The position numbers were made by a program, and so were the translations under genes. A DNA stretch of 64,000 nt from positions 71,672,001 to 71,736,000 of the forward strand of contig NC_077222.1 in NCBI RefSeq assembly GCF_024763615.1. The letters are read 5' to 3'. This document shows, one piece after another, positions 23,901-32,975 of the stretch; within the stretch, counting starts at the first letter, position 1; every line of letters begins with the position of its first letter. Below the pieces are notes generated by a model. It was not told where the DNA came from, searched no databases, and was given only the letters and a program-made list of their open reading frames with translations. The stretch is from Phlebotomus papatasi. Lineage: Eukaryota > Arthropoda > Insecta > Diptera > Psychodidae.

Positions 23901-26900
23901 TGAGTAGTCGATGAGATCAAGTTCTACGGCAAAATTATAGAGAACATTCTGGTGTACGTTTCACCCATATATCACTTTTCTGCCAGTCCATAAAAATCCT
24001 TGATATTTTGGTTTTAATACAAAATTTGTAAAATTTCACGAATTTGATTCAAGATAACTGAATGGTGTCCCCCGACTTCAGCTCTAAATCGAATTTGCAT
24101 GCTTTCCGAGTTAGCTCACGTTAAGAATCTCACCAACATAAGCCGGTTAGGATTATCTGTCCCTTTCATTCTTTTCTTAAGGGATTTGGTTTTTCTCTGA
24201 AGATTTGGGGCTATAAAATGCAAAAAACTAAAGAAAACTCCACCAAGGTGGATGCTTTCTGCTGCTGTCAAACTGTAATGGCGAATTTACACGTTTTCGA
24301 TTACACGCACCAAATTTTACACGCAGTGGAATATTTACCACTTTTTTAGTGACACTGTTATACCTGAATAGTGGTAAAAATTACATTTTTGAATTACATG
24401 CAAAAAATTTTTACACAAATTATTTTTTACACAAAATTTACCATTTTTATAGTGGTAAAAAAATTAAATTTACAATTTTTTAAATGGTAATTTGGAAATT
24501 ACACGTTATTTTTTTTTACACGATTTTTTACTTAAATGTATTTAAAATACAAAACGTTTGCTCGACGCGATTCTTTACCCCAAAGTTCAATTCAAATTTC
24601 ACACCACTATTATAGTGTTAAATTTAAAGAAAATGTTTAATTTAAAATTGTTTAATTTAAAGTTGTTGAATTTCAAGTTCTTGAATTTGGAGTTGTTGAA
24701 TTTAAAAATTGTTGAATTTTTGTGTGTAAACTCAAAAATTGTTGAATTTTCACCTAATTTCGAAGATTTTATTTTTTTGTCTTTTAAGACATTTGTAATG
24801 TTTTTTTTTCCGGTACTCGGGATCCCAACTAATTCGAGATGACTATATCTGATGCTCGGATCTTCACTATATTCTTATTATGCATATAAATATTTGATGT
24901 TCTATATGACTTTTGTCCAATGAAAAGCATCTTGGCTGAAGTATATGTCTTAAATGGAAATTCAACTATTTTTACACAACCTTTCTTTAAAAATTCAACA
25001 ACTTTGGTTGAAATACACAAGGCTTCATACTATAATAGTCTGAAAAATTATTATCAAACTATAATAGTGTTAATTTTTGATCATGTGACAAAAAAATACC
25101 ATAAAATTGTGTATTTTTTCACACTATAATAATGTGTAAAACTATAATCATACTATAATAGTGGTAATTTTTAGAGTTTTACAACATTTTTTTGTGTTTC
25201 AATCACAAAACATTGATAAAAACTTATTATGACTGTAATAGTGAGAAATTTTACACAGATCGTTAAATAATTATTTTATCCGATTTCACACTATTATAGT
25301 GTTAAAACTTTACACATTTTCCAATTAAACAACGTTGTTGAAAATTCTTCAACTATAATAGTGGTAATTTTCAATCACGTTACAATAATTACCAAATTAT
25401 TGTGCATTTTTTAAACATTTTTAAATTAAACAACTAAAATGGTCGATTTTGCACTATTATAGTAGTAAAATTTTACACATTTTTTTACTGTGTAGGTCCT
25501 CAGTAGGAATTCACAGACATTTACGAACAATTTTACGAAATATTTTTTTTTAATTTCTATATTCAGAAAAGTTTTGTCAAATCAACAAATATTTTGTTAA
25601 AAAGATATTTTTTTTCACATAAAATGTGAGAAATTACAGTACCTTTCCCTATTATTTTGACCAAGATAAAAGCCAAATTCATTTCAAATTGTTGCATAGT
25701 GTTTTTTTTTGATTATTTTTTGACCCCGCAAGTGTAATTTTTTATTGTTGTTTTTTTCCCTGAAATGTGTGCAGGGCCGAAAGCATGGATCTGACAAGAC
25801 ATGGGGTGAAATTGGTGGGAAGGATCGTGATGATTTTTCATGGTTACTGTGCACCAATAAGGCTGCCCATGAGCAAGAGAAATTGATGTTGACACAGATA
25901 ATAGCTGGTGATTCACTTCAAATTCTCACGCGTCAGATGCACGAGGCTAGATCACTGTGGAATATTCCGTCATATTGTGGGTGCAATTTGATGGCGGAAC
26001 AATTGTCAAAGCCGACAAATGGTGTGTGCAAGGAGTATATAAAGCGTTTGTTGAAGAATGATTTGAATGGGTTGAAGAAGGAAGTGGTGAAGACTGAAGG
26101 AGGAGGGGCAGCAGCGGCGGCGGCTGCTGGTAATTTTGCCAATGGTGCAATAAAACAGGAGGACAATTCATCAGCACTGTCATGGTTGGCCGAAGTGGCA
26201 TTGCAGCAGAATGAGGTGAAGAAGAATGGATCGAAGGAGGAGAAGGTAGGAGGTGGTAGTGATTCTGATTCCGATGATCCATCGCATTCAACACTCAGGG
26301 AACTTCTCATAAGGCCAGCTAGTAAACTCAATGGTAGTAGGACAAGTTCACCAGTTGGAAAGCCAATTAAGGATGGTAGTGGTGCTGGGGGTGGTAGTTT
26401 GGGCATGGTGGATAATCTCGAGACGGCAATAAGTGATGTGATTAGTGAGGAAAAAGATCCATTGATGGAACAATTTCAGAATTCACACTATGTTTCGGGA
26501 AAGGATAGAAAGATGTTTAATAATGTTCCAATAAGGATAATGACGATGATTGAGTCAAAATCATTGTATCCCGATGTACCGCATAGTTGGTTGTGTGATG
26601 GTAAACTATTGAGATTGATGGATCCAGGAGCACCGAACAATATAAAGATATTTCAGGAACAGTGGAGACGTTCACAGCCAGTTTTGGTGTCTGATGTAGC
26701 TAAGAGATTGACACAGGATTTGTGGTTGCCTGAATCATTTTCGCGTGATTTTGGGGAAGAAAAGAATGATCTGGTGAATTGTTTGAATGGGAAATTGGTG
26801 CCAAATCAGCAAATGAGAAAATTTTGGGATGGTTTTGAGTATATCAATAAGCGTTTGAAGACAGATAAAGGGCAACCGATGTTGCTGAAATTGAAAGATT

Positions 26901-27802
26901 GGCCACCTGGAGAGGATTTTGCTGAGATGCTACCGAGTCGTTTTGCTGATCTCATGAAAGCCCTACCATTGGCTGAATATACACAGCGCAATGGACGTTT
27001 GAATTTAGCTGGTCATTTGCCAGATTGTTTTGTACGGCCGGATTTAGGACCAAAAATGTACAATGCCTACGGATCGGCCCTGTATCCGTCGAAAGGTACG
27101 ACAAATCTCCATTTAGATATATCTGATGCTGTCAATACGATGGTTTATGTGGGAATACCCAAGGATGCCGATGAGGAGGAGACAATAAAGGCGGCTTTTC
27201 GGGCAATTGATGAGGCTGGATGTGATATATTGACAAAACGTCGGGTGCGTGATAAGGGTGAACTACCGGGTGCTCTATGGCATATCTATGCCCCACGCGA
27301 TGCTGATAAAATTCGGGATTTGCTCAATAAGATAACACTGGAAAAAGGATATTGTCTGGAGCCGCATCATGATCCAATACATGATCAAGCATGGTATCTC
27401 GATGGGCCACTTAGGGAGAGGCTGTACAAGGAATATGGCGTTGAGGGATATCCAATAGCTCAGTGTTTGGGTGATGCGGTTTTTATCCCAGCTGGAGCAC
27501 CGCATCAGGTGCGGAATTTGCACAATTGCATCAAGGTGGCGCAGGATTTTGTGTCACCGGAAAATGTGACAAAATGCTTCGATCTCACACAAGAATTTCG
27601 CAATCTCACCGATACACACTCCAATCACGAAGATAAATTACAAATTAAAAATATTATCTATCATGCTGTCAAAGATGCCATTGGATGTCTCTCTCATGCT
27701 CTCAATCAGCGTATTACGGAGAGTCAGACGTTTGAGATTAAAAAGGAGATGCCGATTAAGAAAGAAATTAAAGAAGAGATTGAGGATCATCAAGTGAATT
27801 AA
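5082..27802 (+). CDS. Kdm3: KDM3/JHDM2-type JmjC histone H3K9 demethylase (5'-partial, 11 exons)
   Basis: Fe(II)/2-oxoglutarate-dependent nuclear demethylase; the KDM3 family removes mono- and dimethyl marks from H3K9. Exons read from splice signals: 5082-5462, 5707-5892, 10678-12307, 15233-15517, 15638-15762, 15912-16010, 16153-16331, 18597-18821, 18907-19121, 21536-21666, 25775-27802. All phases join, giving 1827 residues and a stop. Order (numbered from 5082): Arg/Glu coiled stretch (~93-120), Gln-rich low-complexity region (190-733), basic AT-hook-like segments (~870-960), KDM3 Cys-rich zinc finger (from C1009 and C1125), LRELL (an LXXLL motif, 1326-1330), JmjC domain with iron ligands H1598, D1600 and H1729. 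The H-to-H spacing of 131 is close to what I recall for human KDM3A. The first visible exon opens in phase 0 after an acceptor at 5080-5081, so upstream coding exons are missing. Introns of 0.1-4.8 kb are packed with transposons. Family assignment is firm; the N-terminal exons and exact gene name are inferred. Confidence 0.93.
5930..6360 (+). mobile_element. MITE with TAGGGTAAGTGTGCCAAATT ends
   Basis: 431 bp. The left end TAGGGTAAGTGTGCCAAATT is matched in reverse by AATTTGGCACACTTATCCTA at the right end. Internal GGCCGAAAT words occur on both strands. It starts 38 bp after the exon 2 donor of Kdm3. No coding capacity. A decayed relative may lie near 61370-61437. Confidence 0.72.
6361..7560. 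other. Kdm3 intron 2 DNA, nothing recognised
   Basis: AT-rich, with short poly-T/poly-A runs and a (TC)n tract near 6893. No exon or repeat end was supported. Confidence 0.4.
7561..8436 (+). mobile_element. GGGGAGACTGGGGCAAAAAG element, copy 1
   Basis: 876 bp between TAGGGGAGATTAGGGCAAA and GACTTTTGCCCTAGTCTCCC plus CTA. The terminal inverted repeats of more than 25 bp (extending through TCACAAA) and flanking TA suggest a Tc1/mariner-type MITE. Two relatives are in the window: 14505-14972 (5' truncated) and 56569-57926 (inverted and carrying a nested insertion). Confidence 0.8.
8481..9796 (+). mobile_element. Decayed mariner-like transposon
   Basis: 1.3 kb bounded by near-perfect ~28-bp inverted repeats: TACAGGGTGGCTGAAAAAAA on the left and TTTTTTTCAGCCACCCTGTA on the right, each ending in the TA expected of Tc1/mariner. 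The interior encodes, across stops and frameshifts, mariner-like pieces: a helix-turn-helix-like stretch near 8850, then at 9275-9352 NGNVFLEILLEGILESWINK followed by DQDSTTSHNS at about 9365-9395, matching the second catalytic-Asp region (QDGAPAH in active relatives). Clearly inactive. Confidence 0.8.
9797..10677. other. Kdm3 intron 2, 3' part
   Basis: AT-rich intron ending in a long T-rich tract (from about 10560) and the TAG acceptor at 10675-10677. Short open frames here have no recognisable product. Confidence 0.4.
10678..12307 (+). CDS. Kdm3: Kdm3 exon 3: giant Gln-rich regulatory exon
   Basis: This 1630-nt exon encodes about 543 low-complexity residues. Mixed CAG/CAA tracts give at least five polyglutamine runs (near 11008, 11083, 11745, 11835 and 11895), with interspersed His/Pro. 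A bipartite basic patch around 11628-11690 (PKRKG, then KKKR) looks like a nuclear localisation signal. At 11572-11586 the peptide is PLDLG, near the PxDLS consensus bound by CtBP corepressors. The acceptor is at 10676-10677 and the coding starts Thr-Lys-Gln-Glu before the first in-frame ATG at 10690, so that ATG is not the translation start. The antisense strand is open for long distances only because of the CAG repeats. Confidence 0.88.
12534..12918 (+). mobile_element. Harbinger-type MITE with ~50-bp inverted ends
   Basis: 385 bp. The left end GTTATCACACTTGCACATTA, continuing into AATTTTAATGTGATTCACAT, is mirrored at the right by ATGTGAATCATATTAAG then TTTTAATGTGCAAATGGGAT plus AAC. The internal CACATTAAAATTTTAATGTG is itself a palindrome. 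The same end words bound the coding relic at 13037-14106, so this is probably its non-autonomous partner. Confidence 0.72.
13037..14106 (+). mobile_element. PIF/Harbinger relic with partial transposase
   Basis: 1.07 kb with ends GTTATCACACTAGA and TCTAGTGTGATAGC. At about 13308-13640 a frame reads WARNWLLTRPSHD, then MTSEEFKKLLQIVG, KKTTKIREPISPKSRL and EFRRLVTQF. This is the N-terminal hallmark of Harbinger transposases (W-x-R-x-WLL...R, M-x-x-E-x-F-x-x-LL, T-x-x-REAI-x-P-x-x-RL). The DDE nuclease part is absent, so the element is internally deleted and inactive. A further frame just upstream (13220-13310) is broken by stops. Confidence 0.75.
14505..14972 (+). mobile_element. GGGGAGACTGGGGCAAAAAG element, copy 2 (5' truncated)
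   Basis: Aligns with positions of about 8004-8436 of copy 1, from the GCATTAACGTTTCTTTTC block to the terminus GACTTTTTGCCCCAGTCTCC plus CCTA. The left half is missing. Same orientation as copy 1. Confidence 0.75.
16469..16720 (+). mobile_element. CACTGAG MITE, copy 3
   Basis: 252 bp, CACTGAGAGAAAAACGGGGG to TTTCGGATTTCTCTCAGTG, in Kdm3 intron 7, 138 bp after the exon 7 donor. It has the cleanest ends of the family, showing a ~10-bp inverted terminus CACTGAGAGA. Confidence 0.87.
17510..18367 (+). mobile_element. TAGGGTAAAT non-autonomous DNA element, copy 2
   Basis: 858 bp, TAGGGTAAATGTCCTAATTC to GAATTAGCTTAATTTACCCT plus A. The better-preserved copy. Direct repeat of 4069-4938, the pair flanking Kdm3 exons 1-7 as seen in this window. 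Confidence 0.8.
18597..21666 (+). CDS. Kdm3: Kdm3 exons 8-10: family-specific zinc finger
   Basis: Exons 18597-18821, 18907-19121 and 21536-21666 encode the Cys-rich domain found N-terminal to JmjC in KDM3 proteins. Exon 8 carries CRECRW followed by FCRFYAFRRL. Exon 9 continues with the conserved acidic FSDPYKDP segment. Exon 10 carries CDVC, then HWACSKCG and CIDCYK, i.e. six closely spaced cysteines plus a histidine. This domain is needed for activity in characterised family members. The 2.4-kb intron between exons 9 and 10 contains the minisatellite described separately. Confidence 0.92.
19300..20600 (+). repeat. Minisatellite, ~70-bp unit made of two ~35-bp halves (Kdm3 intron 9)
   Basis: About 18 diverged units. 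Each full unit reads roughly TGTACGATTTGACGCATCG / AAAAGTAGTAAAATC / TGTACGATTTGGAGTATCG / AAATACTGGCTACACT. The two halves share TGTACGATTTG and ATCGAAA and so derive from an older ~35-bp repeat. Open frames on both strands here (19315-20509) are by-products of the periodicity, not genes. Confidence 0.85.
20601..21535. other. Remainder of Kdm3 intron 9
   Basis: AT-rich DNA with no recognisable element. It ends in a weak T-rich tract and the CACAG acceptor at 21531-21535. Confidence 0.45.
22445..22770. repeat. TACGAA-rich fold-back repeat (family G), third copy
   Basis: Starts CACTACTGGTGACTTACGAA and contains the same alternating TTCGTAAATGTTCGTAAA / TTTACGAACTTT words as 3767-4068. Located in Kdm3 intron 10. 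Confidence 0.6.
22840..24150. repeat. Unclassified ~1.3-kb interspersed repeat with (GTCC)n tract
   Basis: Compositionally unlike its surroundings (C-rich). It holds a (CCGT/GTCC)n run near 23007-23022, the phrase AGAGATATCGACTTCCGG, and repeated sentences such as TGACCGATTTTGATGA / TGGACCGATTTTGATGA. Near-direct repeats of TTAANAATCTCACC with AATCCTAAC or TTAGGATTAT lie at both ends (about 22876 and 24120). The GCGACTTCCAG phrase recurs at 41262. No reading frame is recognisable. Could be a non-autonomous Helitron or MITE, but its ends are not proven. Confidence 0.45.
24280..25495. repeat. Field of CACTATTATAGTG palindromes (Kdm3 intron 10)
   Basis: At least nine copies of an (C)ACTATTATAGTG or ACTATAATAGTG word, usually followed by GTAATTTT or GTTAAAATTTTACAC, at irregular spacing, together with many TTACACGnA and GTTGAATTT words. 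The palindrome reads the same on both strands and spaced copies could pair. No gene is seen. Confidence 0.6.
25496..25555. repeat. Family G end fragment
   Basis: CAGTAGGAATTCACAGACAT followed by TTACGAACAATTTTACG matches positions of about 97-145 at the left of the window. Only the end is present. Confidence 0.45.
25775..27802 (+). CDS. Kdm3: Kdm3 exon 11: LXXLL motif and catalytic JmjC domain
   Basis: A single 676-codon terminal exon. It opens directly after GTGCAG with GRKHGSDKTW and continues with the CTNKAAHE / LW-IPSYCGC block typical of KDM3. An Ala/Gly-rich, Ser/Asp-rich linker follows, then LRELL at 26294-26308, equivalent in position to the LXXLL of KDM3A. The JmjC core has NLHLDISDA (first His and the Asp, 27110-27118), WHIYAPRDADKI and GAPHQVRNL (second His, 27503-27505). 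The tail is Lys/Glu-rich and ends at a TAA at 27800-27802. All three iron ligands are intact, so catalysis is expected. Confidence 0.95.
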   Translation, partial: GRKHGSDKTWGEIGGKDRDDFSWLLCTNKAAHEQEKLMLTQIIAGDSLQILTRQMHEARSLWNIPSYCGCNLMAEQLSKPTNGVCKEYIKRLLKNDLNGLKKEVVKTEGGGAAAAAAAGNFANGAIKQEDNSSALSWLAEVALQQNEVKKNGSKEEKVGGGSDSDSDDPSHSTLRELLIRPASKLNGSRTSSPVGKPIKDGSGAGGGSLGMVDNLETAISDVISEEKDPLMEQFQNSHYVSGKDRKMFNNVPIRIMTMIESKSLYPDVPHSWLCDGKLLRLMDPGAPNNIKIFQEQWRRSQPVLVSDVAKRLTQDLWLPESFSRDFGEEKNDLVNCLNGKLVPNQQMRKFWDGFEYINKRLKTDKGQPMLLKLKDWPPGEDFAEMLPSRFADLMKALPLAEYTQRNGRLNLAGHLPDCFVRPDLGPKMYNAYGSALYPSKGTTNLHLDISDAVNTMVYVGIPKDADEEETIKAAFRAIDEAGCDILTKRRVRDKGELPGALWHIYAPRDADKIRDLLNKITLEKGYCLEPHHDPIHDQAWYLDGPLRERLYKEYGVEGYPIAQCLGDAVFIPAGAPHQVRNLHNCIKVAQDFVSPENVTKCFDLTQEFRNLTDTHSNHEDKLQIKNIIYHAVKDAIGCLSHALNQRITESQTFEIKKEMPIKKEIKEEIEDHQVN

Positions 27803-28640
27803 GAAAAAGTCTACAAAATTCTGGAGCAGCTGAAAAAGAAAAAGATTAGGTATGTATTTCATGAAAAACCTTGTGAATTAATTCATATGGATGCTTTGTG
27901 ATATTAATTATTAACTAAAAAAAAATATATATATGGTAATTATGATAGAGATGAAATCGTGACTACGTAATTTACCGTAATAAAAATACACTGTAGAGAG
28001 AAAAAATAAAAAAATACTATAAATATATATATTTTTCTCTTGTGAAATTAATCGTGAGAAAAGAAAATTCCATTGGTTCTTAATGCAATTTTTATTTGCA
28101 ATCTTTCATTTTTTAATAATGTAAAAAAAAAATAAAGAGAAAAATAATTTTTAAAAAAGAAAAAAATATTTAAAAAATAAATGAACTCGAAGCCAAAAAT
28201 ATCAATGTATTTGATATAATCCCAAAAGAAAGTAAGAAGAGAAAAAAAAAAGATTTAATAATAAATTTGGGGAAAGACTAAAAAAAGATGCAGATAAAAA
28301 AAAAATAAGACAACTATATAGTTACATTTTGAAGAGTCAGAGCAAGATAAAATAAAAAAAAAACTTATAGATGCATTTCTAAAGAATATATTAAAAAAAA
28401 TAGAAATATATAGTGTAAATAGAAAGAGATATAAATAATTAAAAAAAAAAACAGAAATGATGATAAAATAGTAATCTTTAAATGTCATGATAATACTTCT
28501 CTTAGAAATCAAGAAAAAAAAATCGCAACAACTCGGTAAACATTCAAACACATACCAACATAATAGATTTATAATTGAAAAAAAAAAGAACAACTGATAT
28601 CTTTCGACAATTATTTGTTTCATTCTACACAAATCACGTG
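27803..28640 (+). promoter_or_regulatory. Kdm3 3' UTR and polyadenylation signals
   Basis: After the TAA the sequence becomes extremely A-rich. AATAAA hexamers occur at 27979-27984 and 28131-28136, either of which could end the mRNA. From about 28140 to 28640 the A runs make further hexamers common and uninformative. The cleavage site is not determinable from sequence. Confidence 0.5.
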
Positions 28641-28659
28641 GTATGAAAATTTTTAACTA

Positions 28660-30345
28660 TGCTCTGGTTGCCTTGCATAATGATGCTATTCCAATGAAAA
28701 ATTAAAAGGAACTGTTCTCAAGTGCTTCTGCATTATCGACATTTCTCTGGATTGGTTTCTGTAAAGGCTATTTGAGACTGGGGAGAATAGTCGAGACAAG
28801 ATCCAACACAGAGAAAAATCGATAATGCAAAAACACTTGAGAACTGTTTTGTGCTAAAAATGTTTAGGAGAAAAATTTCCCCTTTTTATTTTTCTTGTGT
28901 TTTTTTTAGCACAAGTTTGATCTCAAGTGTTTCAAGTAAAAATATATCGATTTTTCTATTTTCTATTTTTTTTGTTGATTCCTGTCAAGACTGTTTGGTT
29001 GTTTTAGATCACGGCTAGGATTGCGAACAGTCGTGACAAGAACCAACACAAAAGAAAATCTATAAGGCAGATATACAAAAACACCCTTGGGAACGGTATT
29101 GTGCTAAAAAAATGTTCAGGAGAAAAATTTTCCCTCTTCATTTTTCTGGTTTTTTTTTAACACTTAAATGTTCATGAATGCTTCTGCATTATCGATTTTT
29201 CATTCTGTTGATTCCCTCCTAGTCTGTTTTCCACATAGCTAGCCGTGTTCTAAAACCATCAATCAGACTGTTCTTTTTATTGGTTCCTGTCGAGACTATT
29301 TGGTGATTTTAGATCACGGCTAGGATTGAGAACAGTCGTGACAAGAAACAACACAAAGCAAAATCTATAAGGCCGATAACCCTTGGGAACAGTATTGTGC
29401 TAAAAAAAATGTTCAGGAGAAAAATTTTCCCTCTTCATTTTTTCTGGTTTTTTAACACTTAACTGTTCTTGAATGCTTCTGCATTGTCGATTTTTCATTG
29501 TCGTGATACCTGTCTTGACTGTTTTCCCCAATACTCGCCGTGTGCTAAAACCACCAATCCTGACAGGAACCAATGAGGTCATTTACACCGCCGCATTGGA
29601 TTGAGATTAAATTGTCTCAAAATCGGATTTTGGTATAAATCAGTCTGAATCTAATGCAGCAGTTTAAATGACCTCAATGAACCCGTTTAGATTGCGGCCT
29701 TAGATTGAGACTTAATGATCCGAAATTCGATTTTGGAACAGTTCAATTCCAATCTAATACGGCGGTGTATATAGCCTCAATACAAAGATGTTTGATGATT
29801 TTAGAACACAGCGAGAACTAGCGCAAACAGTAGCGGTAGGAATCAATAGAATGAAAAATCGATGATGCAGAAGCACCTGAGTACAATCTTGTACTAAAAA
29901 CAAAACAGAAAAATAAAAAGAGGAACTTTTTGTCCTAAATATTTTTTTAGCACAAGACTGTTCTCAAGTGCTTCTGCATTATCGATTTTTCATTCTCTTG
30001 ATTCCCGCGTTGATTTTTTTTTTGCCCAGTCTTCGACATCTTCTAAAAATATCAAACAGTCGTGACAGGAACCAACACAAAGGAAAATCTATAAGGCAGA
30101 AACCCTTGAGAACAGTGTTGTGCTTAAAAAAACTTTAGCTGAAAGATTTCCCATCTTCATTATTTCTATTTTTTTAACACTTAACTGTTCTTAAATGCTT
30201 CTGCATTATCGATTTTTCATTCTCTTGATTCCTGTCTCGACTGTTTTCCCCAGTCTTCGACACCTTCTAAAAGTATCAGTCGTGATAGGAACTAACACAA
30301 AGAAAAATCAATAAGGCAGCACACTTGAGAACAGTAAAATGCTAA
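28660..30345. repeat. Cluster of alternating inverted repeats downstream of Kdm3
   Basis: The word TTCTGCATTATCGATTTTTC, preceded by TTCTCAAGTGC or TTCTTGAATGC, alternates with its reverse complement (GAAAAATCGATAATGC and AAGCACTTGAGAACAG) through about 1.7 kb. Intervening conserved phrases include CTGTTTGGTGATTTTAGA and TGTGCTAAAAAAATGTTCAG. A transcript would fold into several long hairpins. No coding frame. Confidence 0.7.
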
Positions 30346-31715
30346 AAAATAACCAGTTCATTTTCGTTTTTCATCGCAATAGCACAATAATTCATATTTT
30401 GTTTCCTTTTGTACAAGTAGCAAGAAAGGAAAAAGAAACTTATAGCAGATGATTTTTGAATTTTCAAACGCAAAGAAAACAAATTTAAAAAAAAATGATC
30501 TCATGCAACAAGATGATGTAGGAATATTATTAAATAAAAGAAAATGTATATTATTTTTTTTCTGAATGAGAAGAGGAAAAATGCTAATTGACTTACTTGG
30601 AAAACAGGGAGGGAAAATAGTTTCTCGTTCATTGGAAAAAGAAGGATGAGAATGACGATCACGATAAGACTTTGATTTTTTTTTGGCCAAAATGCCAAAA
30701 TTTTATTAACAAATTACTACTTCCTCTTTTGAAAAGGGGAAAGAAAAACTCCAATAGTGAAATAATTAAAAATGTACTGAAAAGGATTTAGTTTTTAGAA
30801 GGCGATAGAGAGAAAAACGTAAATTTTTCTTTTAAAAACAGTCAAGAAAAATAATGTAGAAAAAAAAACTTGCTTAATTTTTTCAATGAGCGGGAAATGA
30901 TTGAGATTCTTTTTTAAAAAAGAAAGAAAGAATGAATATAAAAAAAAACGACAATTCATACTGAAATATCACCAAGTAAATTATTTCAACACTGTGAATT
31001 AGATTTAAAAAGAAGAAAAAGATTATAAGAAGATTTTCTGGACGAAAGATGAATTTCGTGTGTGTGTCAAAAGAAAACAACGATTTTTGAAAGTGAGTGT
31101 GAGAGATAAAAAAAAGTATATAGTTCTTCACAAAATACCCGCCGACCAGTTGTGTAATTTCTAATCAAATAACGAGGACGATGATTTCTTATCATAAATG
31201 CCAATACTTATTATATCACAATTTTTCTGTGAATAAACCATCCTGTGCAGTTTTTCAGTGAAAAAAAAACAACACATCTAATTTTCTTGCTTTTTGAAGA
31301 CAACAAATAAAAAAAGATAGATGTTTCGAATATAATAAATGTGCAAGTCAATTGAAGAAGATAATTTATTTTCATAGTGCAAATTACAAGTAATTTTGCA
31401 GGCGATTGTGGGACAATATTCCTCGATGATTTTTTTTGGTAAAGAAAAACAGCCTTTTTCAAGCGAAAAGAAAGAAACACTTTCTTTTCGCATCTTACTA
31501 CTGACCTTTCTAGAAGCGAGACTGCATTCCAAACTCCTGATTTTTAACTGATTTTTCATAGACTGTATCTTGTGTGGTATGCACAACTACTATTGATTTG
31601 GAAACACAAGGACATATCTTTTCAAATAGAATGAGCAAAAAAAAACAGAATTAGTTTTCCTCTCAATGGGTTATTATTAATTGGATATTATGTTTTTAAA
31701 AATATTTTTAAACTG
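30346..31715. other. AT-rich intergenic DNA, nothing recognised
   Basis: Homopolymer-rich sequence with overlapping short frames of Phe/Ile/Lys composition on the minus strand. None resembles a protein. No promoter or RNA gene is evident. Confidence 0.4.
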
Positions 31716-32975
31716 TCTTGCAAGGTAATGTCCAGCGTACGATAACTTTTGTTTGTAAACATGTTTTCAAAATTTCCAATGAGAGTGAGCGAGATGACTA
31801 GATATACATTTATGCCCGGCGCACAATAACTCTTGTTTGTAAATATGTTTTCAAAATTTCCTATGACAGTGAGAGAGATGACTAGATATAGACCTAATTC
31901 ACTCTCATTGAAATGTCAAAAACATGTTTACAAACAAAAGTTATTGAACACTTGGAATAATGTCTAACACTTAATAACTTTTATTTTGTGTTATTTTTGA
32001 CGTTTCAATGAGAGTGAGTGAGGTATAAATATAGTCATCTTACTCAGTCTCATAGGAAATGTTGAAAACAAGTTTACAAACAAAATTTATTATGCGCTGG
32101 TCATAATATTTATACAAAATTTAGTTTTATGCCCAGCACACAATAACTTTTGTTATGTAAATATATTTTTGACTTTTCAATGAGAGTAACTGCGATCTAG
32201 ATCTAGTCATCTCTTTCACTCTCACAAGAAAATTTGAAAACATGTTTATAAACAAAAACGATTGTGCGTTGGGCATTATAAATAAATGTTTAATATTTCA
32301 GTAATGCCCTGTGCACAATAACTTTTGTTTGTATAAATGTTTTCAAAATTTTCTATAAGAGTAAGGGGGAATGACTAGATCTATCTATCTCACTTACTCT
32401 CACTGAGTTGTTAAAAACATGTTTACAAAACAACATTTATAGCATTTGCTTTTAAACATTTTTTTGGCAATTCAATGAGAATAAAAGAGATCTAAATCTA
32501 GTCATCTTACTCACTCTCATATGCAGTTTTGAAAATATGTTTACAAACAAAAGTTATTGTGTGCTGGGCATAAGGAAGATGTGTCCACAGTAATGCCTCC
32601 TTCAATTTATAGAAGAAGATGGCAAAAATAATTGTGCTGCTAATAATTTTTGTTATAAAATTTTATACAATAACTTTTGTTTTGTAAATACGTTTTCGAA
32701 ATTGCTATGAGTTGGAGTGAGACAACTATAAGTGTATATCACTCCTTTCACTCACTCCCATGGCTCTCATCCAAAAGTCAAGCACATGTTTACAAGATAA
32801 AAGTATTTGTGTGTTGCTCATTATGCCCAATGCACAATAATTTTTTTTGTAAACAGATTTTCAAAATTTCCTATGAGAGAATGAAATGTAGATCTAGTCA
32901 TCTCGCTCTCTCTCATAGAAATTTTTGAAAAAATGTTTATAAACAAAAGTATTTGTGTGTTGCTCATTATCGTTT
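31716..32975. repeat. Cluster of ATAACTTTTGTTTGTAAA fold-back units (family F)
   Basis: Units of about 150-180 bp. Each starts near ATGCCCAGCGCACAATAAC, runs through TTTTGTTTGTAAACATG, TTTTCAAAATTTC and GAGAGTGAG, then mirrors itself (CACTCTCATTG, AACATGTTTACAAACAAAAG, TTATTGTGCGTTGGGCAT). About six diverged units lie end to end. A single isolated unit is at 44446-44597, which confirms this as a mobile fold-back family. Confidence 0.75.

Noticed and set aside
25933..26406. 157-aa minus-strand open frame within Kdm3 exon 11
   Set aside because: Antisense to a well-supported coding exon and low-complexity Ala/Pro/Ser.
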